Source: Ruegeria sp. R14_0
GTDB taxonomy: Bacteria > Pseudomonadota > Alphaproteobacteria > Rhodobacterales > Rhodobacteraceae
Length of the DNA stretch: 64,000 bases
Direction of reading: 5' to 3'
Assembly (NCBI RefSeq): GCF_017743975.1
Contig: NZ_JAGHRC010000006.1
Coordinates: forward strand, 1 to 64,000
Below are positions 9,159 to 16,571 of the stretch, in pieces. The first letter of the stretch is position 1, and every line of letters starts with the position of its first letter. Both the position numbers and the translations under genes were made by a program. The notes under the pieces are model-generated. The model worked only from the letters and a program-made list of their open reading frames with translations. It was not told the DNA's origin and searched no databases.

Positions 9159-9536
9159 ATGCAGATCACAGCCCCCACCTCCGCAGCCCACGCGCCCCGG
9201 ATCGCGTCCCTTTACACTGCGGTTGACGCGCTGGACGAAGCTGGCGTTGTTGAGCATGTCACGGAAGACGTTCAATTCCAGCTTGGCAATTTCGAACAGA
9301 TTGACGGGCGCGCGGCCGTGAAAGCGGCGAACGCTGGTTTCTTTGCCACGATACAGGGTATGCAACATACCATCACTGGCATCTGGTCCAGCGGCAATAC
9401 TGCGTTCTGCGACGGCACCGTTCACTACACGCGCAAGGATCAAAGCACGCACGACGTGCGCTTTGCTGCACGGTTCAACTTTCGCGAGGACAGGATCGCG
9501 GATTACCGGGTGTATGTGGATATCTCGGGTCTTTGA
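9159..9536 (+). CDS. SnoaL-like (NTF2-fold) protein
   Basis: This small 125-residue protein has the NTF2-like pattern of the SnoaL superfamily: an N-terminal helix 'IASLYTAVDALDEAGVVEHV', a strand 'TEDVQFQLGN', the block 'DGRAAVKAANAGFFATIQGMQH', and a C-terminal sheet ending FREDRIADYRVYVDISGL. Such proteins are small isomerases, hydrolases or binding proteins. No catalytic set can be assigned. AAAGGA lies upstream of the ATG. It is last in the LysR-controlled operon. Confidence 0.75.
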   Translation: MQITAPTSAAHAPRIASLYTAVDALDEAGVVEHVTEDVQFQLGNFEQIDGRAAVKAANAGFFATIQGMQHTITGIWSSGNTAFCDGTVHYTRKDQSTHDVRFAARFNFREDRIADYRVYVDISGL

Positions 9537-9587
9537 TGCCTGCGGTCAGGGCGGCGCGCGTCGCCTGCAGCTCTGGTCGACATCATT

Positions 9588-9611
9588 GCTGGCCGAGACA
9601 GTTCGGCCAGC
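9588..9611. terminator. hairpin between convergent genes
   Basis: GCTGGCCGA at 9588-9596 and TCGGCCAGC at 9603-9611 form a perfect nine-pair stem with a six-base loop. It lies between the converging SnoaL and metallo-hydrolase genes. The downstream T-tract is poor on both strands, so it may be a weak or bidirectional terminator. Confidence 0.55.
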
Positions 9612-9653
9612 GATGTTCTTTGTGTTCAGGCTATGGGCTTTGCGAGTCGCGCG

Positions 9654-10580
9654 CTAAGCATACAACCGGTTGATAAAGTTCAGTATGCCCTTTGCGCCGT
9701 AAGCGGGATACTCGGTCCGCATCATCTCTATCGCTTCGTCGGCCGTTTCGCTCTTCAGAGCCACCAGCAAGACGCTCAGATAGGCCGCGCTGTCATCGAA
9801 CACGCCAGGATGAGCAGGGAGTCCGTGACCGCACAGTACAAGTTCGACGTCTTCAATCCGGGACATTTCATCGATCACATTGATCCAATTGGCGTTATTG
9901 CCCAGTGGGAAAAAGTGCGCGTTTGCGAAGGCCAGATCGCCAACGATCAGCGTTTTGGCCTCGGGGATATGCACCACGGAATGAACCTGCGCCTCGGCAT
10001 CGTCATATTCCAGTATGTTCACACTGACCCCGCCCCAATCGCTGGCACCCAAGGCAACATTTCCTTCGGGTGTCACGAATGTTTCTGGTGCCTCCGGCCC
10101 GATTGCCTTTGCCAGATCTTCTATCCTGCCGGAATCGATCCAGCGTTCTTTCATGACGTCGCGAACCTTGGCGGTCGTCACCACCGGCACGTCAGAGAAA
10201 TTCTTGGCATACCCCGAAAAGTGATCGGGGTGAGGATGCGAAATATGAACCTGCCGGATCGGTTTGCCCAGCGAGTCGACATAGTTCCGGAATTCAGCCG
10301 CATGGGATTGGGTGAACTGACAATCCACCAGATAAAGCGCATCGGCGGTTTCAACGATATGTGAGGTCACGAGCGAGGATTGATCGGAAGCCATATAGGT
10401 GTGCAAAGTGACTGGCCCGCGCCGCGTGATTTGCACTGTCCCCAGTTCGGCCCTGAAATCCGTGGCATCGGCTGTTGTAGCAACGGCCCTGTTGGCAGCA
10501 AATTGTGGCGTTATCAGCCCGGCTGCTGCCGCAGCCCGGATCAGGGAACGCCGCGAAAACGTTGTTGGGTTTTTTGTCAT
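9654..10580 (-). CDS. TAT-exported MBL-fold metallo-hydrolase
   Basis: This 308-residue protein has a twin-arginine leader (SRRSLIRAAAAAGL, residues 9-22) and a metallo-beta-lactamase fold. The zinc motif HPHPDH is at residues 115-120, with later metal-ligand His positions around VVHIPEA and LVLCGHG. It is therefore a periplasmic hydrolase, and the substrate is unknown. The ATG at 10580 was preferred to an upstream in-frame one at 10622 because AAAGGTG sits at the right distance and it leaves a normal TAT leader. It is divergent from a LysR gene across a strong palindrome, which makes that LysR protein its likely regulator. Confidence 0.8.
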   Translation of the reverse strand: MTKNPTTFSRRSLIRAAAAAGLITPQFAANRAVATTADATDFRAELGTVQITRRGPVTLHTYMASDQSSLVTSHIVETADALYLVDCQFTQSHAAEFRNYVDSLGKPIRQVHISHPHPDHFSGYAKNFSDVPVVTTAKVRDVMKERWIDSGRIEDLAKAIGPEAPETFVTPEGNVALGASDWGGVSVNILEYDDAEAQVHSVVHIPEAKTLIVGDLAFANAHFFPLGNNANWINVIDEMSRIEDVELVLCGHGLPAHPGVFDDSAAYLSVLLVALKSETADEAIEMMRTEYPAYGAKGILNFINRLYA

Positions 10581-10640
10581 CACATTCACCTTTGAGCTTT
10601 TGGACATGGTCGGCGTGCTCAACGATTGTAGGTGTGACCA

Positions 10641-10663
10641 ATTTTGTGTAAATTACACAAAAT
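10641..10663. promoter_or_regulatory. near-perfect 23-bp palindromic operator
   Basis: The segment consists of two 11-base arms (left ATTTTGTGTAA, right its exact reverse complement) around one central base. It lies between the divergent metallo-hydrolase and LysR genes and reaches the LysR ATG at 10662. The symmetry suggests a site for the LysR product or another dimeric regulator controlling both genes. Confidence 0.7.
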
Positions 10664-11573
10664 GAAAGAATTGATTGCAAATAATGCAAGCATAGAACCG
10701 ACCTCTTACTTACGCGCATTAGGGTATTTCGTGACCGTTGCGGATCGGGGTGGTGTCAGCGCGGCCGCGGATGCGCTGAACTTGTCACCATCCGTAATAT
10801 CGCGATCCATGAGCAACCTAGAGAAACGGCTCGGCGTCTGCCTGTTTTACCGAACACGGGGCCCATTCCGATTGACGCCAGAAGGTGCCGCTCTTCTGGA
10901 CCCGGCGACACGCATGCTATCCGCCGCAAGAGAAGCACTTGAGGTCATCGAGGCAGGACGAACTGAACCGTCAGGCTTGCTACGGGTCGGCGTTCATTCC
11001 GAGTTTGGCTATGGCTGGTTCCACGAACGGATCGCGGCCTACCGTGCTGATAACCCCAAAGTTTCGCTGGAACTGGTCCACGATGATGCAGTCACGGATT
11101 TGGTGCGCGACAGATTGGACATCGCCTTGCGGTTTCGTGCGCCCACGGATGTGCGGCTCTATCAAAAAAAATTGGGTAAATTCGAAATCATCGCCGTGGC
11201 CTCGCCCATGATGATCGACCCAAACGATGCAGATGAACCAGCGCGGTTGGCTTCGTTACCTTACATCGGCCGGATGCGCGGGGGGCATCCGGATACATTG
11301 TCCGGGAAACACCGCGTTTCCGGTGAAATGTTTGAATTCACGACCCGAGGTATGATCGCCATGGACAACACTCTGGCCACTTTGCATGCGGTCGAGGCTG
11401 GTCTGGGAATAGCATTCGTCCTGCGGGAATGCGTGCGTCATGAAATCGAGAACGGAATGCTGGTCCATCTGTTGCCAAGCTACTTTTTTGGCAGCGTCGA
11501 TCTTTATGCGGTGTTTGGAACATCACCGCCCGCACTGGCAGTGCGCCGTTTGATCGAAGCGTTGATGCGTTGA
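10662..11573 (+). CDS. LysR-family transcriptional regulator
   Basis: This 303-residue LysR protein has the helix-turn-helix around residues 15-60 (FVTVADRGGVSAAADALNLS, then SRSMSNLEKRLGVCLFYR) and a C-terminal effector domain. The ATG at 10662 overlaps the end of the palindrome and has no Shine-Dalgarno sequence. Translation may be leaderless, or may use a nearby alternative such as the in-frame ATG at 10644. It is divergent from the TAT metallo-hydrolase gene, which is its most likely target. Confidence 0.85.
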   Translation: MKELIANNASIEPTSYLRALGYFVTVADRGGVSAAADALNLSPSVISRSMSNLEKRLGVCLFYRTRGPFRLTPEGAALLDPATRMLSAAREALEVIEAGRTEPSGLLRVGVHSEFGYGWFHERIAAYRADNPKVSLELVHDDAVTDLVRDRLDIALRFRAPTDVRLYQKKLGKFEIIAVASPMMIDPNDADEPARLASLPYIGRMRGGHPDTLSGKHRVSGEMFEFTTRGMIAMDNTLATLHAVEAGLGIAFVLRECVRHEIENGMLVHLLPSYFFGSVDLYAVFGTSPPALAVRRLIEALMR

Positions 11574-11754
11574 GACAGCTGACCGGGACCAGACCACACC
11601 TGACACTAGCAAAGCAGTTGCAGGCTTTGGCTTCCGAACGCCAAGTCACGACGATCAGAGATCAGCTTTAGTACCCAACCCTAGTCTACTAGCCCGCTTG
11701 AGACCGGTTCTAAATTTTCTGATTTGACTGACGGCTATTTTGAAAAGTTCATTT

Positions 11755-11780
11755 GGAATAAACCCGAGCGCGGAACGTTG
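11755..11780 (+). promoter_or_regulatory. ECF-type promoter of subtilisin gene
   Basis: GGAATA at 11755-11760, a 15-base spacer and CGTTG at 11776-11780. The same two boxes with the same spacer occur before the sigma-factor gene and before the hydrolase operon. The boxes match the -35 GGAA and -10 CGTT style of ECF sigma factors. They lie 38 bases upstream of the protease ATG. Confidence 0.75.
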
Positions 11781-11817
11781 TTGTTTTGGATCATGAAAGT
11801 CTGAACTGGGTGCGCAA

Positions 11818-13218
11818 ATGAGAAAGATATCAACTCAGCTTTTTAAGGCCAGCCTTGTGCTCAGCTTGTTGTTGCCTCTGCAGCTCGCCGTTCCGATGGA
11901 CTGGAAGCTATCATTCGTTTCCGTCGCGTGGGCAGATGAGGACGATGACGACGACGGAGACGATGATCGGGATGATGACGGAGATGGCGGAGGCAACGAT
12001 GGTGCCGGAGGTGGTCAAAGATCCTCAGGGGAAAACCCGCTCGGCAACCTTATCAGACGGTTGACCAACCGACCGCCTGCACCGCAACCCGCGCAGGCCC
12101 CTGCCCCTGTCGTACTGCCAACGCGAGCACCTGCAGAAATAGTTGTCGCCGATGCATCGTCCGAAGATCTGGAACAGCTTCTGTCCGAAGGATTTGCAAT
12201 TACGGCGACAGTAGTCCTAGAAGCCTCTGATCGGGTCCTGACTCGTCTGATTGCACCCGACGGCCAGGATCTGGAAGCCGCGCGTAATCGGGTGCGCGCT
12301 CTTCCAACTGGCAGCGCTGCCGATTTCAATCACTATTATCGCTTTGAACAAAGCGAAGCACGCGTGGCATCATCGAGTCCATGTTTGCACGAAAACTGCC
12401 CGGCGTGGGAAATGATCCAATGGCCAAGATCGGACGTCGTTCAAACCACCTGTCCCGTGCAAATTCCCGTAGGAATGATTGATACTGGCATTAATGCTGA
12501 TCACGAAATCATGGCTGGTGCGCGGCTAGAAGTTGTTCAGCTTGCCGATCAAACGCTTGCGCCTTCCAAAGCCATTCATGGCACCGCGGTAGCGTCCCTC
12601 ATGATCGGCGATCCGAACAGCCGGGTTCCCGGATTGATTCATGGTGCAGAGGTCATAGCGGTAGACGTGTTTGCGCGTAAAGGCTCGGACGAACGCGCGG
12701 ACGTAGTCTCGTTACTGCGTGGGTTGGATGTTTTGAAGGCCCGCGGCGTGCGTGTAGTCAATCTGTCTCTGACCGGCCCCAACAACAGCCTCTTGGAGGA
12801 AATCGTTAATCAGATGGTGGAAGAAGACGGGATCGTCCTGGTCGCAGCGGCGGGCAATGAAGGCCCTTCCGGCGACCCGAGATATCCAGCCGCATTTGAC
12901 ACAGTGCTGGCCGTAACAGCCGTGGATGCTCGGACACGTATCTACCGGAAAGCGCAGCGCGGGCCGCATATCGATCTAACCGCGCCAGGCGTCAACATGC
13001 TGTCCGCCACATCCATTCGCGGAGCACGCCTGAAGTCGGGAACCTCTTTTGCCGTTCCTTTTGTCACGGCGGCAGTCGCAATCATGCTGTCGCAAGATGG
13101 CGCGTTGTCACCGGATCAGGTTCGGGAGCGTTTGAGAAGTACCGCTCAGGACCTGGGCGCGCCCGGCGCGGATGAAGTCTTTGGCCATGGGCTGCTAAAT
13201 GCGGCAACCCTGTGCTAG
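11818..13218 (+). CDS. secreted subtilisin-family (S8) protease
   Basis: This 466-residue protein has an N-terminal signal peptide ending near AWA (residues 37-39), then a strongly acidic Asp/Gly stretch (about 40-66) and a Pro/Ala-rich linker. A propeptide-like region (110-200) follows, then an S8 catalytic domain with Asp222 (MIDTGI), His254 (HGTAVAS), the oxyanion Asn347 (AAAGNEGP) and Ser410 (SGTSFAVP). All catalytic residues are present. The acidic run may bind calcium or act as a spacer. The gene converges on the anti-sigma gene and has its own ECF-type promoter identical in layout to that of the sigma gene, so it is probably a target of that sigma factor. It could also act on the anti-sigma, but nothing shows this directly. 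Confidence 0.9.
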   Translation: MRKISTQLFKASLVLSLLLPLQLAVPMDWKLSFVSVAWADEDDDDDGDDDRDDDGDGGGNDGAGGGQRSSGENPLGNLIRRLTNRPPAPQPAQAPAPVVLPTRAPAEIVVADASSEDLEQLLSEGFAITATVVLEASDRVLTRLIAPDGQDLEAARNRVRALPTGSAADFNHYYRFEQSEARVASSSPCLHENCPAWEMIQWPRSDVVQTTCPVQIPVGMIDTGINADHEIMAGARLEVVQLADQTLAPSKAIHGTAVASLMIGDPNSRVPGLIHGAEVIAVDVFARKGSDERADVVSLLRGLDVLKARGVRVVNLSLTGPNNSLLEEIVNQMVEEDGIVLVAAAGNEGPSGDPRYPAAFDTVLAVTAVDARTRIYRKAQRGPHIDLTAPGVNMLSATSIRGARLKSGTSFAVPFVTAAVAIMLSQDGALSPDQVRERLRSTAQDLGAPGADEVFGHGLLNAATLC

Positions 13219-13227
13219 CCTTTCACC

Positions 13228-13971
13228 TTAGGGCGTCCAGCCGTTTTCAATCAGATCCGCCTCGGCGGCAGGGGCGAGTGACGCCCCTGCCCCCAGCCGA
13301 TCCAGAAACGGCATCAATCCCTGCATTTCCGCACCGCTTGCCGTGACGAACCCATCGTCGGTACCTGACGCAGACAGCGGTTCTGACATTGTCACTTCCA
13401 CAACCCAACTGTCAGACGTGATGCAGGCGATGCCGAGGTTGATGCGTTGCGCCGCGCGGTTGATGACCTCAAACTCCCGGCAATATCCGTCTGAAATCGG
13501 CAGCGTGGCGAGGATCATAAACTCCTGATCCGTCCCTGCTACCTCTGGCACGCCGGATGGCAAGCTGTTCAACGCAACGGCAAGGTTCGAGCCAGTGTCG
13601 ACGGGCCCCAAGGTCAGATTCGGCGCTGAAGCCGGCGCAAACAGGTCGGGACCGGTGAAGACGACAAGTGCCAGCGTCGCCGCTACAGCGGTGCTTATCC
13701 ACACGGCGGGTCGTTTTCGAAAGGGTATGATATCAGCTGTCTTCGGCTCACCCAGAATGACGTTCTTGATCGCCTGGGGCACGGGTTCCTCCATGGGATC
13801 GCTGAACGCCTGCAACAGGGCTTCATTTGCGGCCATGAGATTGTCGACATAGACTTGATCCTCGGGGTGATCCGCCAGATGCATGACAACGGCAGCGGCT
13901 TCTTCGGGTGAAAGTTCCCCGTCCGCAAAAGCTGCGAGGCGGGAGCGGTCCATTGTAGGTTTTGCACTCAT
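13228..13971 (-). CDS. anti-sigma factor, single membrane span
   Basis: This 247-residue protein has an N-terminal helical domain (RLAAFADGELSPEEAAAVV, typical of anti-sigma domains), one membrane segment near residues 88-107 (AVWISTAVAATLALVVF) and a periplasmic C-terminal domain. The HxxxCxxC motif of zinc-binding anti-sigmas is absent, so redox sensing through zinc is unlikely. Its start overlaps the sigma-factor stop (ATGA), which gives the usual co-expression of the pair. The gene order and topology support binding of the ECF sigma at the inner membrane. The signal is unknown. Confidence 0.8.
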   Translation of the reverse strand: MSAKPTMDRSRLAAFADGELSPEEAAAVVMHLADHPEDQVYVDNLMAANEALLQAFSDPMEEPVPQAIKNVILGEPKTADIIPFRKRPAVWISTAVAATLALVVFTGPDLFAPASAPNLTLGPVDTGSNLAVALNSLPSGVPEVAGTDQEFMILATLPISDGYCREFEVINRAAQRINLGIACITSDSWVVEVTMSEPLSASGTDDGFVTASGAEMQGLMPFLDRLGAGASLAPAAEADLIENGWTP

Positions 13972-14474
13972 TGCATCGGCCCTTTCGCCATCCCCAACTG
14001 CGGCAACAGAGCATCTCTGGCCCGTGACAAACGGCTCATAACCGTGCCAACGGGCACCTCCAGAACATCTGCAGCCTCTTTGTAGCTCAGCCCCTCGACG
14101 GCTACGAGGGACAGCACAATGCGCTGTTTCTCAGGCAAGGCCCCCATGGCGCTTCGAGCCATGTCGAGCATCATCCGATCCTCGGGGAGACGCGCGGAAC
14201 GCCCCTCATCACTCAGACCTGCCAATTCGGGGTCTACAGGCGCTCCGCGCGTCTTGGCGCGCCGACGATCATCGATCCAGAGGGTTTGAATAATTCGGTA
14301 CATCCAACTGTCCATATGCGTCCCTTCTCGGAACTGATCTGCGTTCTTCAATGCCTTCACACAAGCAGACTGCACCAGATCATCGGCGTCCGGCTGGTTG
14401 CCTGCCAGAGACAGCGCAAATCGGCGCAGTTTTGGCACCAGCGCCACCAGATCTTTACGGAACCGGTCCGTCAT
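13968..14474 (-). CDS. ECF sigma factor
   Basis: This 168-residue sigma-70 family protein has region 2 at about residues 13-80 (ADDLVQSACVKALKNADQF, then SWMYRIIQTLWIDDRRR) and region 4 at about 110-160 (ALPEKQRIVLSLVAVEGLSY, then VPVGTVMSRLSRARDAL). Regions 1 and 3 are missing, as in ECF factors. The ATG at 14474 follows GGAGAG at six bases. An in-frame upstream extension to 14510 is less likely. The gene has its own GGAATA-N15-CGTTG promoter, so it is probably autoregulated. The same promoter precedes the protease gene and the hydrolase operon. Confidence 0.9.
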   Translation of the reverse strand: MTDRFRKDLVALVPKLRRFALSLAGNQPDADDLVQSACVKALKNADQFREGTHMDSWMYRIIQTLWIDDRRRAKTRGAPVDPELAGLSDEGRSARLPEDRMMLDMARSAMGALPEKQRIVLSLVAVEGLSYKEAADVLEVPVGTVMSRLSRARDALLPQLGMAKGPMQ

Positions 14475-14507
14475 GCCGTCTCTCCTGTTTCGGGTCATGT
14501 CCAATAA

Positions 14508-14533
14508 CAACGGATGGTAGAGACAACTATTCC
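14508..14533 (-). promoter_or_regulatory. ECF-type promoter of sigma/anti-sigma operon
   Basis: On the minus strand, GGAATA (14533-14528), a 15-base spacer and CGTTG (14512-14508), 33 bases upstream of the sigma ATG. The boxes and spacer equal those at 11755-11780 and 14621-14646. It supports autoregulation. Confidence 0.75.
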
Positions 14534-14620
14534 ACGGGACAGAAAAAATCTAAAACGCGCGTCGTTTAAACATGACCCAGCGTGTTCTGAGCGGCCCAAA
14601 ACAGACTTCTCAAAAAAGTT

Positions 14621-14646
14621 GGAATAGATCGCAATCAGCTTCGTTG
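14621..14646 (+). promoter_or_regulatory. ECF-type promoter of hydrolase/NTPase/ABC operon
   Basis: GGAATA (14621-14626), a 15-base spacer and CGTTG (14642-14646), 36 bases before the ATG at 14683. It is the third copy of the same promoter layout within 3 kb. It points toward the three-gene operon. Confidence 0.75.
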
Positions 14647-14682
14647 TCCCAACAAGACCACAATCAATCAGGAGCTGAAATC

Positions 14683-15498
14683 ATGTTCGATACCGCAATG
14701 GATGTTCCCCCTGTCAACGGACCAATGACGACCACCCGGTTTTCGGTCCGTGTCGGCGAACGCACACTGTCCGCCGACGTTCACATCCCGAGCATGCCCG
14801 CGCCCGATACCCCTCCCTTGTTGGCTTTACACGGAATTTCACGGCGTGCTTCAGTGATGGCCAAGGCTTTCGCAAGCCATTGTGAGGCCAAGGGGCAAGT
14901 TTTAATCACGCCCCGGTTCTCAAGAAAGCAATGGCCCCATTTCCAGCGCATTGGCAGCTACCGGCCCGACCGATCTCTTCTCGCAATACTCGCCTTGGTT
15001 GAGCAAATGGGCGTCGCGAATACAAACAAGGTCGACCTGTTTGGCTATTCCGGCGGCGCACAGCTCGCGCATCGATTTGCGATGCTTTACCCGCAACGCG
15101 TGGCCAGCCTGCATATCGCCGCTGCTGGTTGGTATTGTCTGCCGGATTTTACTCAGCCCTTTCCGATGGGTTTGGCCCCGGCGGAAAAGCCTTTGAAGAT
15201 GAACGTCCCCGCCCTGGCCCACAATCAGTTGCGGAACTACCTGGAACTTAAGCTTCGGGTCTACATAGGTGCCGAGGATCAACACCGTGACGATGCCCTA
15301 AGAAAAGGGCATGCCATCGACAATGTGCAAGGCCGTCACCGGCTGGCCCGCGCACGCCACTATTGCAGGGCCTTTCGCGCCGCCGCCGAAGCGCGGGGGA
15401 TCACCCCCAATCTGTCGCTGACGGAACTTCCCAACTGTCTACACAGCTTCGCCGATTGCGCCAAAGCGGGCCTGACCAAGCTTGTCTGTGAAGCTTAA
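14683..15498 (+). CDS. alpha/beta hydrolase
   Basis: This 271-residue alpha/beta-hydrolase protein has the nucleophile elbow GYSGGAQ (Ser123), an oxyanion HG element (LALHGISRR, about 47-55) and a catalytic His254 (CLHSF). The acid is probably an Asp after the IGAEDQ segment. No signal peptide is seen, so it should be cytoplasmic. The ATG at 14683 has AGGAGC upstream. The frame is open back to 14572, but that part contains the ECF-type promoter. It is first in an operon with a P-loop NTPase (26-base gap) and an ABC-like membrane protein. The substrate is unknown. Confidence 0.8.
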   Translation: MFDTAMDVPPVNGPMTTTRFSVRVGERTLSADVHIPSMPAPDTPPLLALHGISRRASVMAKAFASHCEAKGQVLITPRFSRKQWPHFQRIGSYRPDRSLLAILALVEQMGVANTNKVDLFGYSGGAQLAHRFAMLYPQRVASLHIAAAGWYCLPDFTQPFPMGLAPAEKPLKMNVPALAHNQLRNYLELKLRVYIGAEDQHRDDALRKGHAIDNVQGRHRLARARHYCRAFRAAAEARGITPNLSLTELPNCLHSFADCAKAGLTKLVCEA

Positions 15499-15524
15499 AA
15501 CGCATCAAAAACAGGAGATTACCC

Positions 15525-16571
15525 ATGGAAAATCACCACTTCAAGGGCGCCAAATGGTGTTTTGCAACCAGACGTATTGATCAAAGCTTAGCGCATGGAT
15601 TGCATCAGGACTTTGCACAGGCGCAACCGGGGGATCTGATCCTTGGCCGCGTCACATCCATCGGCAACCACCAACGTATCCAATTGCCTGCGGGACGGCC
15701 CTCAACCCTGTATCCCGGTGATCTTGTTGTGCTGCCCTGCGGCGCGCGATACGCGCCCGACCAGTTCGAAGGACTGGCCGAGATCGACGAAAAGGGCAGC
15801 GACATGCTTGCGGGCGGCGGCTGTCTTGGGCGCATGGTGCATCGGAACGAGCGCATCAAACCCCCGACCCGAATTCAGCCGCTGGGGCGCATCACGTCAA
15901 AGGACGGCGTTGTTCTGAACACCAGTGATTTCGCCCTGCCCGAACGCACCAGACCGGCGCAAATCCCGGTGATCTGTGTGGTTGGGACCGCAATGAACTC
16001 GGGCAAAACAACAGCAACGGCAGCCTTGGCCCATGGTCTGACCAAGGCCGGGTGGCACGTGGCCGTGCTGAAAGGCACCGGGACCGGTGCGTTTGGAGAC
16101 TACAACTCCTTTGTCGATGCAGGCGCGTCCTTTGTGGCCGATTTTACCGACGCAGGCATGGTCACCACCTATCTCGAACCGATACCGCGCATCGTTGCGG
16201 GCATTGATACGCTCCTGGGCGAGTCAGAATCCCTTGGCTGCGACATCGCGGTGATGGAGCTTGCAGACGGCATCTTCCAGCGGGAAACAGCTGCCCTGCT
16301 GGCCGACGCCTCCGTCCGTGACCGGTTTTCGAAGTACCTTTTTGCCTGTGCCGATCCGGTCGCAGCCGCAGGGGGTGTAGCCGAGCTGGGCCGAAACGGC
16401 ATTCGCCCCATCGCACTGACAGGGATGCTGTCATGCTCTCCCATGGCGGTGGAAGAAGCCCAGACTGCCACGGGTGTTCAGGTCCTGACCCGCCGTCAGC
16501 TTCTTGATCCGGCCTATGCAAACACATTGGCCGCACGCGCCGGGATCGAGCGGGCCCGGCACGCCGCATGA
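15525..16571 (+). CDS. P-loop NTPase, DUF1611-like C-terminal half
   Basis: This 348-residue protein has two parts. Residues 1-145 form a beta-rich region with no recognised family. From about 148 there is a P-loop domain: GTAMNSGKTT (Walker A, 154-163), then KGTGTGAFGDYNSFVDAGAS and DFTDAG, a pattern seen in DUF1611/MobB-like P-loop proteins, and later IAVMELADGIFQRE as a probable Walker B region. Such domains bind ATP or GTP. The reaction here is unknown. It overlaps the next gene by four bases (ATGA), so its product probably works with the ABC-like membrane protein. Confidence 0.65.
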   Translation: MENHHFKGAKWCFATRRIDQSLAHGLHQDFAQAQPGDLILGRVTSIGNHQRIQLPAGRPSTLYPGDLVVLPCGARYAPDQFEGLAEIDEKGSDMLAGGGCLGRMVHRNERIKPPTRIQPLGRITSKDGVVLNTSDFALPERTRPAQIPVICVVGTAMNSGKTTATAALAHGLTKAGWHVAVLKGTGTGAFGDYNSFVDAGASFVADFTDAGMVTTYLEPIPRIVAGIDTLLGESESLGCDIAVMELADGIFQRETAALLADASVRDRFSKYLFACADPVAAAGGVAELGRNGIRPIALTGMLSCSPMAVEEAQTATGVQVLTRRQLLDPAYANTLAARAGIERARHAA

